From Desulfocapsaceae bacterium (GTDB taxonomy: Bacteria > Desulfobacterota > Desulfobulbia > Desulfobulbales > Desulfocapsaceae): 48,385 nt of DNA. The notes under the pieces are model-generated. The model ran no database searches and was not told the DNA's origin. It saw only the letters and a program-made list of their open reading frames with translations. The number at the start of each line of letters is the position of its first letter. Position 1 is the first letter of the stretch. Below, piece by piece: positions 1 through 9,530 of this stretch. The translations under genes and the position numbers were made by a program. Where the stretch lies: the NCBI GenBank assembly GCA_028697885.1, contig JAQVER010000018.1, positions 1 through 48,385 on the forward strand. Direction: 5' to 3'.

Positions 1-1421
1 GGTAGTAGCATCGTGCCAGGCGCTTCATGGGGGGCAACCGGAAACTCTTTGCGGGCTGTTCCCAAAAAAGTAATCCCGAAGACCTTAACAAAACAGGCAA
101 GGGCTAAGGCCCCAGTCATGGCCAGAGCGGGGACAGCCAGTACAATCAGAGAAAACGGAAACATTGCCCCTTCTGTCTGACTGTGGAGCAGACCGAGATA
201 AATAAGCCATTCACTGACAAACCCGTTGAACGGCGGCAGGCCACAGATGGCCACCGCTCCGCCCAGAAAGAAAAAGGCAGTGCGCGGCATAGCCCGCAGC
301 AGCCCGCCGTAATGGTCGATGGTTCTCGTGCCGGTGGCATGAATCACCGAACCTGCACCGAGAAAGAGCAGGGATTTGAACAGGCCATGGTTGACCACAT
401 GGAGCAGGGCTCCAGCCAGACCCAGGGCGACGAGGGTCGGATGATGATAACTCTGGCCCAGCAGAGCGCAGCCCAGACCGATCAGGATGATGCCGATATT
501 CTCCACGCTATGATAGGCAAGCAATCGTTTGATATCATGCTGGGCCAGGGCAAAGGCCACACCCATGATGGCCGAAATGACTCCCAGCGTCAGGATTGTC
601 CATCCCCACCAGCCCGGCGGAATGATATAAAAACTGGTAATGCGTACTATGCCGTAAATCCCCATCTTGATCATGACCCCGCTCATCAAGGCAGAGACAT
701 GACTGGGAGCAGTGGCATGAGCGGCTGGTAACCAGAAGTGGAACGGCATCACCCCCGCTTTCATTCCAAAACCAAACAAGGCAAGCAAAAAGATGGCGCC
801 GGCCTCAAGTGTTGCGCCCTGCAAGGTTGCAGCCTGAGGAAAATTGAGGTTTCCGCTGCTGCCCGCCAGCAGGAGGAACATGCCAAAAAGGGCAAGGGTG
901 CCGATATGGGTGGCCACGAGATAGACATAGGCGGCCCGGCGGGTTTCCTTCTCCTTTTGTTCTGTCAGAAGGAGGAAAAAACAGCTGAGGGCCATGATCT
1001 CCCAGGCCATCAGGAAGACGATCCCGTTGCGGCAGGTTGGCAGGAAGACAATGCTAGCGCCCAATATGCCATAAAAAACACGCAGCTTGCCTGCTACCGC
1101 GCCTACTTTAGCTTGGGGCATGTAGCCAAGACCGTAAATACCTCCCATGCCCAGAACAACCAGGGCTGGCAGCTGAAAGAGAGAGGCCAGTCCATCCAGT
1201 TCCAGGACAAACGGGCCTCCTGGATGTGCCCATGCAATAGTCAGTAGGGGAGATGGCGTCTGCCAGCCCCCGGCCAGGGAAGTGACAAGGGCCAGAGAGA
1301 CCCCCAGCAACAGCAGGATGAGCGAGAGGATCTCTCCCTGTCTGGCGTAGCGTCCACGCGCCAAGGCTGGTAACCCGGAACAGAATATCAGAATAACTGC
1401 AGCAAAAAAGATTTCAGCCAT
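1..1421 (-). CDS. NuoL/HyfB-like proton-translocating subunit of Ehr complex 1 (3' end outside window)
   Basis: The minus-strand frame from the ATG at 1421 reads without a stop to the window edge, so the C-terminus is missing. It begins MAEIFFAAVILIF and is almost continuously hydrophobic. It carries the antiporter-type signature KAGVMPFHFWLPAAH followed by APSHVSALMSGVM, with a membrane Lys and His, and later SVENIGIILIGLG and GLPPFNGFVSEW. These are hallmarks of HyfB/HycC, relatives of NuoL, which are thought to translocate protons in the membrane arm. It starts 5 bp after the stop of the ferredoxin-NuoB gene and is the last gene of this set seen here. In the second set the equivalent gene comes first. 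Large open frames on the plus strand here are shadows. Confidence 0.88.
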   Translation of the reverse strand, partial: MAEIFFAAVILIFCSGLPALARGRYARQGEILSLILLLLGVSLALVTSLAGGWQTPSPLLTIAWAHPGGPFVLELDGLASLFQLPALVVLGMGGIYGLGYMPQAKVGAVAGKLRVFYGILGASIVFLPTCRNGIVFLMAWEIMALSCFFLLLTEQKEKETRRAAYVYLVATHIGTLALFGMFLLLAGSSGNLNFPQAATLQGATLEAGAIFLLALFGFGMKAGVMPFHFWLPAAHATAPSHVSALMSGVMIKMGIYGIVRITSFYIIPPGWWGWTILTLGVISAIMGVAFALAQHDIKRLLAYHSVENIGIILIGLGCALLGQSYHHPTLVALGLAGALLHVVNHGLFKSLLFLGAGSVIHATGTRTIDHYGGLLRAMPRTAFFFLGGAVAICGLPPFNGFVSEWLIYLGLLHSQTEGAMFPFSLIVLAVPALAMTGALALACFVKVFGITFLGTARKEFPVAPHEAPGTMLL

Positions 1422-1426
1422 GTCCT

Positions 1427-2188
1427 TTAACCCCTTTGTTCCCTTCTGCCAATCAAACGGAGAAGGCCATCAAGAATAGTATAAGGCTGCGGCGTACAGC
1501 CTGGAATATAGAGATCCACGGGGAGCAGGGAATCTAATCCCTTGGTTGTTTCGCTGCTGTGGATAAAAGGTCCACCATTGATAGCGCAGGCGCCGACAAC
1601 AATGACGACTTTGGGCCCAGGTACCGCTTCATAGGTATCCAGCACCGCGCTGCGCATATTCTCAGAGACCGGTCCGGTGACGAGAATCCCATCTGCATGG
1701 CGGGGTGAAGCGACAAACTGGATGCCAAAACGGCCAAGGTCAAAGACCAGGGTCCCGAGAACGTTACAATCGGCCTCACAGGCATTGCAGCCGGCAGCGG
1801 AGATCTGGCGTAGTTTAAGTGACCGGCCCAGGAGTTTGAGCCGGGCAGGTTCAAGGGGTTTGGCCAGGGGATATTCTCCACCGCTGTACAGGAGTTCCTG
1901 ACGGTTCCGTACTGCCAGCCGGTATTCATTGCTGAAATTGATGCGATGTTCAGGGCAGGCCTGGCAATCGGCACAGAACAGACAACGGCCAAGATCAATG
2001 GCCATTTTTCCATTCCGTATCATGCAGGCGTCAAACGGACAAAGCTGTTCACAGGCCTGACACCCCTGTGGGCATTCACTGCTAAACTCCGGCATTCCCC
2101 GAAAACGCGGAGCCAACTTTGGCTCTTCTTTCGGGAATTTCCCTGTTCTGAACCCTTGACGAATTCGTTCGCTGATTATATCTAACAT
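1427..2188 (-). CDS. Ferredoxin-NuoB fusion, small electron-transfer subunit of Ehr complex 1 (HyfH+HyfI-like)
   Basis: The 253-residue protein has two parts. Residues about 35-80 form a bacterial-ferredoxin region with Cys39, 43, 46, 50 and Cys69, 72, 75, 78, enough for two 4Fe-4S clusters. Residues about 120-250 are NuoB/HycG-like: GCNACEAD (Cys134, Cys137), Cys201 in GACAINGGPF and Cys231 in YIPGCTP would hold the N2-type cluster. In E. coli hydrogenases 3 and 4 these are two proteins (HycF/HycG, HyfH/HyfI); here they are fused. The ATG at 2188 has an AAGGAT-type ribosome site. The protein should sit on the cytoplasmic side and pass electrons to or from the large subunit encoded upstream. 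Confidence 0.88.
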   Translation of the reverse strand: MLDIISERIRQGFRTGKFPKEEPKLAPRFRGMPEFSSECPQGCQACEQLCPFDACMIRNGKMAIDLGRCLFCADCQACPEHRINFSNEYRLAVRNRQELLYSGGEYPLAKPLEPARLKLLGRSLKLRQISAAGCNACEADCNVLGTLVFDLGRFGIQFVASPRHADGILVTGPVSENMRSAVLDTYEAVPGPKVVIVVGACAINGGPFIHSSETTKGLDSLLPVDLYIPGCTPQPYTILDGLLRLIGRREQRG

Positions 2189-2223
2189 GCTGTTTTATCC
2201 TTCTATTCTCTCATTTTTCCCAA

Positions 2224-3759
2224 TTACAGATCAAAGCCGCAGTAAGACAAACTAAAACTCTTGTTGTTCAGAGGGAAATCAGAGATCTGTTCGTCACGCA
2301 AGGCCATGGCCAATCCGCTCCAATTATGAAAAGAGGGGTCAACTATTTTGTAACGCCGGAGCTGACCATCAGCATCGGTAATACCAATATGCGCCACCTC
2401 GCCCCGCCAGCCTTCGACCAGAGAAACTGCTAAGGCATTGGCCTTAAGCGGCCCGACCGGTACCTTGACCGGACCTGCGGGCAGGTTCTTGCCGATCTGC
2501 CGGAGAAGGTTGATGGAGGCTATGACCTCCCGGTAGCGGACATGGGCCCTGGCCCAGACGTCCCCCGTTTCCTCTGTGATCAGCTCGTCAAACACCTTGC
2601 GATATATCCCGGTGGGATGGAAAAAACGACTGTCGCGAGGGACGCCACAGGCCTTGGCAGCTACTCCCAGCAGTCCCAGATCTTCAGCCACCGAACGGGA
2701 CACGTGACCTGACCCTTCAAGACGGCTCAAGACCGAAGGTGCATCAAAGAAAAGATCCAGCGCACCCAGTGTGTTGCCTTCAATCTCATCAATGCGGGTT
2801 TGCACCGCGTTTTCCAGCGTCGGGTCAAGGTCGAAGAGAACTCCGCCCGGCCGCACCAGGCCTCGTCCAAACCGACTGCCGCATAGGGCCGCGCTCAGGT
2901 TGAGATAGTCGCCGCGCAGGCGGCCGCAAAAGGAGGCGGTGGGCAGGAAACCCACATCACCGGCCAGAGCCCCGATATCGCCCACATGGTTGGCCAGTCG
3001 TTCCAGTTCCAGTCCCATGGCGCGGATGGCCTGGGCCCGGGCGGGAACCTCGCAGCCGCTTAAGGCCTCAATAAGCTGACAGTAGGCAAGCCCATGTCCA
3101 ATCGTGGTGTCGCCGGCTATGGTCTCCATCTGGGCCATGGTAGAGGGATGCGGGCCGTGGAGGAGCATTGGCTCGATACCCCGGTGCTGGTAGCCAAGGG
3201 ATATCTCAAGATGCATCACTTTTTCCCCATAGCACTGGAAACGGAAATGACCAGGTTCGATGATCCCGGCATGAACCGGACCGACAGCTACCTCGTGCAC
3301 CCCTTCTCCATCCACCCGGTAAAACTCCATGTCACCTGGCAGCGGATGTCGGTCCAGCGGTCGGCCCCAGACATCGGTCTCCCCCTGCCAGACCCGATGA
3401 AAACGGACGGGTTTGAGCCAGGGATGGTCTGTTGGCGTGACCCCGTATTGCTCTGCAATCTCCCTTTCAAAAAGTTGGATCTGCGGACAACTGGTGGCAA
3501 GCGAGGGAAACGAGGTCCCAACCTCGGTCCGGTACACAGCGATCGTCGCATGCCGATCTCTGGCAATGATGGCGAATAATTCCAGGTCATCCTTTTTCCC
3601 TACTCCTGGAACACCGAAGAGTGCGGCCACCCTGCCGCCTCTTTCGACCTCCGCCAGCAGGCAACGACTGAATTCATCATAATTGAGAGATTCCACCAGG
3701 CTCAGATCAACAGTCCCGCCATTTTTCATGAGTTGCGGCTCTATATTCTGTTTCATCAT
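2224..3759 (-). CDS. NuoCD/HyfG-like large subunit of Ehr complex 1, lacking NiFe ligands
   Basis: The 511-residue protein has a NuoC-like N-terminus (about 1-150, with FEREIAEQYG near 97-106) fused to a NuoD/HycE-like part from about residue 158 (PVHAGIIEPGHFRFQ, then ISLGYQHRGIE). In NiFe hydrogenases a CxxC pair follows this point and a second CxxC lies near the C-terminus. Here the first site reads ETIAGDTTIGHG and the tail reads DPSFHNWSGL through SYCGFDL, so both pairs are absent. The protein therefore cannot bind NiFe in the known way, and the Ehr group is the best fit. Its substrate is unknown. The start overlaps the upstream NuoN-like gene by 4 bp, indicating translational coupling. 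Confidence 0.88.
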   Translation of the reverse strand: MMKQNIEPQLMKNGGTVDLSLVESLNYDEFSRCLLAEVERGGRVAALFGVPGVGKKDDLELFAIIARDRHATIAVYRTEVGTSFPSLATSCPQIQLFEREIAEQYGVTPTDHPWLKPVRFHRVWQGETDVWGRPLDRHPLPGDMEFYRVDGEGVHEVAVGPVHAGIIEPGHFRFQCYGEKVMHLEISLGYQHRGIEPMLLHGPHPSTMAQMETIAGDTTIGHGLAYCQLIEALSGCEVPARAQAIRAMGLELERLANHVGDIGALAGDVGFLPTASFCGRLRGDYLNLSAALCGSRFGRGLVRPGGVLFDLDPTLENAVQTRIDEIEGNTLGALDLFFDAPSVLSRLEGSGHVSRSVAEDLGLLGVAAKACGVPRDSRFFHPTGIYRKVFDELITEETGDVWARAHVRYREVIASINLLRQIGKNLPAGPVKVPVGPLKANALAVSLVEGWRGEVAHIGITDADGQLRRYKIVDPSFHNWSGLAMALRDEQISDFPLNNKSFSLSYCGFDL

Positions 3760-5201
3760 GCTCTCACCTCAAGTAATGCGGCCGCATCAACAAAAATCTG
3801 GCGGACAGAATCGGGTAAATAGACACCCAGAACAAAGATGATCACCAGCATAAGCAATGGCATCCCGGTAGTAGCAAAGGTCTCACGATAATCCTTGTCT
3901 CCTGCATTCTCTGAGGGAGTACCAAAGACAACTGAAAGTACTGTTGTGCCCATGCCGATAAAGATGACTGCCAGGAAGAAAAGAAAAAGTCCACCGGTAA
4001 CATAATGGCCGCCGCTGAATACCCCCTGCAGGATAGTAAACTCGCTGACAAACGGCGCAAACGGTGGAGACCCGGTGATGGCTATAAAGCCTAAAAGAAA
4101 AAGGATGGAGGAAAAAGGCACCAGGGTTATGGCCCCACGCACTTCATCCATCCGTTTGCTGCCAAAACGACGATGAATGTTGGCCGCCGACAGGAAAAGA
4201 ACTCCCTTGGTCATGGCATTATTCATCAGATGGAGCATGGCCCCGTAGGTGGCAATCCCGCCCATACTGATCCCGATGGCAATAATTCCCATATGTTCAA
4301 CACTGGAATAGGCAAGCATGCGTTTAAAATCAGGCTGCCGGACAACAAAGACGGCAGCAAAGGCCATAGAAACAAGCCCCATGGCCAGGAAGGCCTCACG
4401 GGCCAGAACAGCTTCACTGGCAGCATCCATAATCTGCAGGGTTCGAAGCAGGCCGAGAAAGGCCACGCTCGTGAGCCCTCCTGCCAGGAGGGCGCCAACG
4501 ACACCGGGGGCCTCGCCATAGGCATCTGGTTTCCAAGTGTGCAGGGGGGCAAAACCTACCTTGGTGCCAAAGCCAACCAGCAGAAAGACAAAGCCTGCCT
4601 TGAGCCAGGGGCGGGAAAAAGTGGCAGCAGACTGCAGGATGTCGTCAAATTGCAGACTGACGTGTCCACCTTCAGTCAAACCGGCATAGGCGATAAAAAG
4701 GATACCAAGCATGGCCAGGGCAATACCAACCGAACTGAGGAGCAGATATTTCCAGGTTGCCTCGATGGAAAGACGGTTACGGTTGAAATAGATAAGCGGG
4801 GCGCTGGCGAGGGTGGTTGTCTCTACCGCCACCCAGAGGACACCTAAATGTCGTGATATGGTCGCAAGGCTCATGGCGAAGAGAAAAAGGAGAAGGCAGC
4901 TTACAAAAACCCTGTTTCCCCAGGAAAGACGGTAACGAAGATAGCCCAGTGCATAAAATGAACAGCCGCAGAAGAGCAGACTTATGATAAGCAGGATGAG
5001 GCGGCTGAGGGCATCAACGCCCAGCCAGCCATTGGCTGCCGACAGTGGTCCTGCTTGGATGATAAGAAAAGTCAGCGCCAGATGCAGTATGCCGAATATA
5101 GGTAACAGCCAGGGTCTGAAACGATTTGAGGGTAGGCTCAAAGCGAGTAAGACTCCACCGAAAGGGATAATTAAGAGGAGGGTGATGAGATTATTTTCCA
5201 T
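3756..5201 (-). CDS. NuoN/HyfF-like proton-translocating subunit of Ehr complex 1
   Basis: The 481-residue protein is strongly hydrophobic, with about 13-14 predicted membrane helices. It carries the Mrp/NuoN family signature KVGFAPLHTWKPDAYGEAPG and, further on, MLAYSSVEHMGIIAIG, TKGVLFLSAANI and TGSPPFAPFVSE. These place it with HyfF/HycC relatives that form an ion channel in the membrane arm. The usual TWLPDAH is TWKPDAY here, a small departure. It lies between the NuoK-like gene (136-bp gap upstream) and the large subunit (4-bp overlap downstream). Confidence 0.88.
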   Translation of the reverse strand: MENNLITLLLIIPFGGVLLALSLPSNRFRPWLLPIFGILHLALTFLIIQAGPLSAANGWLGVDALSRLILLIISLLFCGCSFYALGYLRYRLSWGNRVFVSCLLLFLFAMSLATISRHLGVLWVAVETTTLASAPLIYFNRNRLSIEATWKYLLLSSVGIALAMLGILFIAYAGLTEGGHVSLQFDDILQSAATFSRPWLKAGFVFLLVGFGTKVGFAPLHTWKPDAYGEAPGVVGALLAGGLTSVAFLGLLRTLQIMDAASEAVLAREAFLAMGLVSMAFAAVFVVRQPDFKRMLAYSSVEHMGIIAIGISMGGIATYGAMLHLMNNAMTKGVLFLSAANIHRRFGSKRMDEVRGAITLVPFSSILFLLGFIAITGSPPFAPFVSEFTILQGVFSGGHYVTGGLFLFFLAVIFIGMGTTVLSVVFGTPSENAGDKDYRETFATTGMPLLMLVIIFVLGVYLPDSVRQIFVDAAALLEVRA

Positions 5202-5337
5202 AGTATTCGAGCAGCATGCAAAAGTTTTTAAAGTCGTAAGCCTGATATTTCGACCAGGTAAGCAATCTTATGTATATGGGACTCTGCGGGGAGCTAAGAT
5301 TCAAAAAGCCAACAAATAAAGTGAAAGATCCCTGTTA

Positions 5338-5976
5338 TCATTCTTTTAATGACGTCAGCTGGTCTATATTTATCGTGGAAAACTCGCGTTTGATCTGATG
5401 CATGACAATAACCATAATAAAGACAGCAACCAGAAGATCGAGCAGGACGCCCGACTCCACCATGAGGGGCATGGCTTCAGTCAACAGCATACCGAAAATG
5501 AAGATTCCATTTTCGAAGATCAGATAGCCAATGACCTGATTAATGGCCTTGCGCCGGGTAATGAGCAGGAGAAAGCCGGTGGCCAGGGTGGCGAGGCCTA
5601 CCGGGACGAAAAGTGACAGGTTGTGTTCGGCAACCAGCGGCAGCCGGTCGCTGAAGATAAAGGAAGCGGCGGTGGCCAAGGTACCAAGAATAAGGGTTGG
5701 CACATAGCCGAACAACGGCTGGATCTCCCGGCCGATATGAACTTGACGAACGGCTCTGAAAAGCAGGTAGGGGATGGCAATTCCCTTGAGCAGAAAGGCA
5801 GCGACGGCCAGAAAAACGGTATGGTTGGAAAAGCCGTGCGCGAGAACCGGCAACAGGGAAAGCATTCCGCCCTGAATGGCAATGGTGCGGATATTTGACC
5901 CCAGGCGGCTGCTGCCCAGAATAAAGAAGTTGAGCATGACGACCAGCAACAACAGAAGGTTGGCAGTATTATTCAT
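5338..5976 (-). CDS. NuoK/HyfE-like membrane subunit of Ehr complex 1
   Basis: The 212-residue hydrophobic protein has about six to seven membrane helices. Its region ITRRKAINQVIGYLIFENGIF, with an intramembrane Glu, matches HyfE, the longer hydrogenase-4 counterpart of NuoK. The C-terminal tail (INIDQLTSLKE) is hydrophilic. The start lies 4 bp after the stop of the NuoH-like gene, as expected for one transcript. HyfE is found in Hyf and Ehr complexes but not in E. coli hydrogenase 3, which supports the Hyf/Ehr assignment. Confidence 0.86.
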   Translation of the reverse strand: MNNTANLLLLLVVMLNFFILGSSRLGSNIRTIAIQGGMLSLLPVLAHGFSNHTVFLAVAAFLLKGIAIPYLLFRAVRQVHIGREIQPLFGYVPTLILGTLATAASFIFSDRLPLVAEHNLSLFVPVGLATLATGFLLLITRRKAINQVIGYLIFENGIFIFGMLLTEAMPLMVESGVLLDLLVAVFIMVIVMHQIKREFSTINIDQLTSLKE

Positions 5977-5980
5977 GGAG

Positions 5981-6901
5981 TTACCTTAAAAGCAGGATCA
6001 GTGAGAAAAATGAGAGCAGCATGCCACCCACCAGGAGTTGGGGAATCCGTATCAGCCGTAAGCGTGCGATGGTGGATTCAACAACCCCGACAAGCACGGC
6101 CAGCACAAGCATGCAAACGGTAAACAGCAGGATGTCAAGGGCCATATTCCCTGTTGTGTCGGGAACCAATAAGCCCACCACCAAGGCACCAAGGACAAAG
6201 AGTTTCATGGCCGCCCCATAGAGGATCATGCCGAAATCCGGCCCGCTATGATCAAGGACCATAACTTCGTGGATCATGGTCAATTCCAGATGGGTGTTGG
6301 GATCATCAAAAGGGATGCGGCAGTTCTCCACCAGGGTCACAAGGAACATGCATGCAAGGATTAACAGCAATGATGGCGCGGCAGTGTGCCAGGATGCTGC
6401 GAGAGTCTGTCCGAACATGGCATCCAGGGAAAGTGATCCGGAAAGCCGTGCCAGAACAATGAAGGATAATAAAATAGTGGGTTCAGCCAGACAGGAATAG
6501 GTGACCTCACGCACCGCTCCCATCCCCTCAAAAGCAGAGCCGGTATCAAGGGCGGAAGAGGCGATGAAAAAACGAGACAGTCCGAAGAGATAGACAAAAA
6601 AGATCAGGTCGCCGTTAAAGGAGATGGGCGCCCCGATGGCCCCGAAGGGAATCAGGAGGGCTGCAAGCACTGGAACCACGAGTCCCGTCACTGGTCCGAC
6701 CCGGAAAATCCAGGTGGTTGTACGGCTGAGGACCAGTCTCTTACTGATCAGCTTCCAGATGTCGAAGTACAACTGGAGAAAGGGTGGACCGATACGGCCG
6801 GCAAAGAGGGCCTTGGTCTTGCCAATAACACCAGCCAGCAAGGGAGAAAGGCTGAAAAGCAGAAGCAGATGCAGGAACAGTTGTAGTAGTGTGGTTTTCA
6901 T
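5981..6901 (-). CDS. NuoH/HyfC-like membrane subunit of Ehr complex 1
   Basis: The 306-residue protein has about eight membrane helices. Its signatures are AGRIGPPFLQLYFDIWKL near the N-terminus, GSAFEGMGAVREVTYS in the middle, and ELTMIHEVMVLDHSGPD near 207-223. This is the HycD/HyfC family, related to NuoH, which links the soluble arm to the proton-pumping arm. It is the first gene of this set. A good sigma-70-like promoter lies about 190 bp upstream, and no other gene intervenes. The ribosome site (GGGTAAG) is modest. Confidence 0.88.
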   Translation of the reverse strand: MKTTLLQLFLHLLLLFSLSPLLAGVIGKTKALFAGRIGPPFLQLYFDIWKLISKRLVLSRTTTWIFRVGPVTGLVVPVLAALLIPFGAIGAPISFNGDLIFFVYLFGLSRFFIASSALDTGSAFEGMGAVREVTYSCLAEPTILLSFIVLARLSGSLSLDAMFGQTLAASWHTAAPSLLLILACMFLVTLVENCRIPFDDPNTHLELTMIHEVMVLDHSGPDFGMILYGAAMKLFVLGALVVGLLVPDTTGNMALDILLFTVCMLVLAVLVGVVESTIARLRLIRIPQLLVGGMLLSFFSLILLLR

Positions 6902-7090
6902 TTCTTACCCATGACTCATTAGATGGTCTCGAAGAAAGTCATCAAGGGAGTGGCGTCGTAAGAAAGAGAAGTCTGCACGAATTTATCGACATTCCTCGCT
7001 TCACCCAGAGCCCTGCCCGAAAAAGGAACAAAATGATGACAATGAAGATATTCCCGTCTCCATCCTCAATGCCTGTTACGTACCAGATGA
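6902..7090. other. Leader region of Ehr complex 1, no gene seen
   Basis: The 189 bp between the promoter and the first Ehr gene contain no convincing coding frame. No riboswitch or strong hairpin was recognised. A 5' untranslated leader of about 180 nt is implied if the promoter call is right. Confidence 0.4.
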
Positions 7091-7120
7091 TTTATATTCT
7101 AAGCTCGTTGCAATTGTCAA
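7091..7120 (-). promoter_or_regulatory. Putative sigma-70 promoter of Ehr operon 1
   Basis: Read on the minus strand, a perfect -35 box TTGACA (7115-7120) is followed after 18 bp by TATAAA (7091-7096). The next gene downstream on this strand is the NuoH-like subunit. This region does not carry the two-part element seen upstream of the SulP and LCIB-like genes. Confidence 0.5.
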
Positions 7121-7248
7121 ATTGTTTAGAAAACACCATGGCAGCTGAATGTCGAAACGGATTATGGGAACCGTTTCTGACATTGTATATCGATTAAGGC
7201 CTAATATCTCGAAGGTAGGTCATTTTATCGACTCTCCCGTTGAACCAA

Positions 7249-7294
7249 TAAAAAAGCCAGGTATCCTTAAAAGGGGACCCCTGGCTTTTTTTAT
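7249..7294. terminator. Bidirectional rho-independent terminator
   Basis: An inverted repeat with AAAAAAGCCAGG on one arm and CCTGGCTTTTTTT on the other ends in a T-run on either strand. It lies just after the SulP stop codon and before the promoter of Ehr operon 1, so it should separate the SulP transcript from the operon. Confidence 0.8.
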
Positions 7295-7316
7295 TTACGA
7301 AGTAGGTCCCGGCCCT

Positions 7317-9464
7317 TTAGGCTGGGATATACTTCGTCAAAGGGCAATCTCCACAGCCCTTAAGAGGCAGATCGGGCTTGGTGTGGATCTCCTCGAGAAT
7401 GGACTTAAGCGCGGTTTCCGTATCTGGAAAGAGATGATTGGCGCCGATTTTATTATGGAGGCCGGTACGCTCCATAACGGCCATTACCTGACCTTTGACA
7501 CCGCACATGGCAAAGCCAAGTTTGGCAGCACGCAAGCGGGCAACGAGCATGGCCAGAGCCTCTTCTCCCGAGGCGTCCATGTCGTTGATACCCTTGGCAT
7601 CAAGTAAGACGTAACGCAGGTCGGGTTGTTCTGTACGGAACTTGGCAACCTGCTCGTCAAGATAGCTGGCGTTGGCAAAGAACAACGCGCCGTCAAAACG
7701 CACGACTGACACATGGCGGCACCCTTTTAAACGGTAATGTTCAGCGTTTGTCAGAACATTGTTCTCATTCATGGACAGAGAGGCCACTACCGGCCGCATC
7801 GACTTGTAGAGAAAGACTGCCATGGATAGCGCGACACCAACCATTATGCCCTTGTCAAGATGCGGTGCAAAGTAGAGGGTGACGCAGAAGGCGAGGATGG
7901 AGATGGCACCATCATACCACTGAGCCTTCCAGGCATGGGCAAAGCCCTTAACATTGAGCAGGCCGATAACAGCCATCATGATGACTGCAGCCAGAGTGGC
8001 CTGGGGCAGATGATAGAGCAATGGCGTAAAGAAGAGGAGGGTGGCAACAACCATCAGGGAAGTGACCACCGAAGAGATACCGGAAACCGCACCCGCCTGC
8101 AGATTGACCGCAGAACGGGAGAAGGAACCGGAAGTGGCGTAACTGGAGCTGAATGATCCCAGTATATTTCCAAGGCCCTGGCCGATGAGTTCCTGGTTAG
8201 GGTCAAGCTTCTGTCCAGTCTTGGCCGCCATGGCCTTGGCAATGGCAATGGCCTCCATAAAGCCAAGCAGGGAAATGATAATCGCTGTGGGCAGCAGTTT
8301 GGAAAAAGTCTTGGCAGTGAGGACTGGTATGGTGAATTTTGGCAGGCCTTCGGGGATCGTGCCGACAATAGCGCCGCCGCCCATCATGCTGATCTTCGCT
8401 GGATCCAGGGCACTGTTTTTTACCTTGATCCTCCAGGTACCGCCATCACCCTTTAGGCCTTCGGGAAGATGTCCTTTGGGATAGAAGGTTGATTGTTCTC
8501 CCTCTTTGACTGCCTCAAGCTTCAAATGCCGTAGTTCATAACGCAAGTCTTGGGCATGGGTTTGTGCCTCTTCTATTTCCGCGGTGAGTATATCTACTTC
8601 GTGTTTGGCCTTGATCAGCTCGATTGCGGCCCCATGGGTGCGATGTTCGGCTTGCAGGGTATCAACCTCCTTGCCCATTTGGGTACGCTCATCACCTTTT
8701 TCTTTGATCGCTATGATCGCTTTATTGAATTCGCTTATAGTTTTCTCAATTCCGTCGACGTGGATAGCTTCGGTTGGTACAGAGGCATCGTTGTTAAAAT
8801 GGGTAAAATAAGAAAGCAGGGTGGTGATCACAACAGCGATCAGGACATTGGGAATCCGGGGATTGATACGACGTAGAACGACCATAATAGCCACTGCGCC
8901 AATACCGTAAAGCAGGGTTGGGATATGAGTGTAATCCATGGCTGCCTGGAATACCCGCACCATGGTTTGATAGTGATGGGGGGCGCTGTCTACATATACT
9001 CCAAAGAACTTGGAAAACTGGGAGGAGGCAATGATGATAGCGGCGGCATTGGTAAAGCCGTTGATCACCGGATGGGAAAGAAAATTAACCACCATGCCCA
9101 GACGCAGGACACCGAGAGAAAACTGGAAAATACCGACAACCAGCGCCAGACAAATGGAGTAGGCAATAAATTCGGGGGATCCGGCCGAGGCCAGCGGTGC
9201 CAGGGAGGCTGCTGACATCAGGGAAACAACAGCTACGGGACCGGTGCCGAGTTGACGACTGGAGCCGAACAGGGCTGCAATCATTGGTGGCAGAAAAGCG
9301 GCATACAGGCCGTAATAGGCGGGGAGGCCCGCCAGTTGGGCATAGGCCATAGACTGGGGAATCAGCACCAAGGCGACTGTGATGCCGGCCACGAAGTCCA
9401 GCTTGAATTTACCGCCGCTATAGCCTTCAAACCAGGCTAAAAACGGAAAAATTTTTGTCAGCAT
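7317..9464 (-). CDS. SulP-family anion transporter with STAS domain and coiled-coil insertion
   Basis: A 715-residue protein from the ATG at 9464, which has an AGAGGAAAG ribosome site 7 bp upstream; an in-frame TTG at 9482 overlaps that site and is less likely. SulP features are IPQSMAYAQLAG near the N-terminus, GLPAYYGLYAAF, and SVNLQAG-type sequence after ATSGSFSRSA. Residues about 580-700 form a STAS domain. The family carries sulfate, bicarbonate or other anions at the inner membrane. Unusual is an insertion of roughly 120 residues before VGTIPEGLPKF (about residue 370), most of it charged coiled coil (about 240-325). The C-terminal tail has a CGDC motif. The substrate cannot be read from sequence; shared regulation with a carbonic-anhydrase-like gene makes bicarbonate worth considering besides sulfate. 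Confidence 0.9.
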   Translation of the reverse strand: MLTKIFPFLAWFEGYSGGKFKLDFVAGITVALVLIPQSMAYAQLAGLPAYYGLYAAFLPPMIAALFGSSRQLGTGPVAVVSLMSAASLAPLASAGSPEFIAYSICLALVVGIFQFSLGVLRLGMVVNFLSHPVINGFTNAAAIIIASSQFSKFFGVYVDSAPHHYQTMVRVFQAAMDYTHIPTLLYGIGAVAIMVVLRRINPRIPNVLIAVVITTLLSYFTHFNNDASVPTEAIHVDGIEKTISEFNKAIIAIKEKGDERTQMGKEVDTLQAEHRTHGAAIELIKAKHEVDILTAEIEEAQTHAQDLRYELRHLKLEAVKEGEQSTFYPKGHLPEGLKGDGGTWRIKVKNSALDPAKISMMGGGAIVGTIPEGLPKFTIPVLTAKTFSKLLPTAIIISLLGFMEAIAIAKAMAAKTGQKLDPNQELIGQGLGNILGSFSSSYATSGSFSRSAVNLQAGAVSGISSVVTSLMVVATLLFFTPLLYHLPQATLAAVIMMAVIGLLNVKGFAHAWKAQWYDGAISILAFCVTLYFAPHLDKGIMVGVALSMAVFLYKSMRPVVASLSMNENNVLTNAEHYRLKGCRHVSVVRFDGALFFANASYLDEQVAKFRTEQPDLRYVLLDAKGINDMDASGEEALAMLVARLRAAKLGFAMCGVKGQVMAVMERTGLHNKIGANHLFPDTETALKSILEEIHTKPDLPLKGCGDCPLTKYIPA

Positions 9465-9530
9465 TTTTTCTTTCCTCTTCAAGTAAATTTGGTTGGCCCG
9501 AAAGGCCGTTGTAAAAAATTATAAAGATTG

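Noticed and set aside
183-1247. Two long plus-strand open frames opposite the HyfB-like gene
   Set aside because: Their products are hydrophilic, low in family resemblance, and the minus strand codes for a clear NuoL/HyfB protein.
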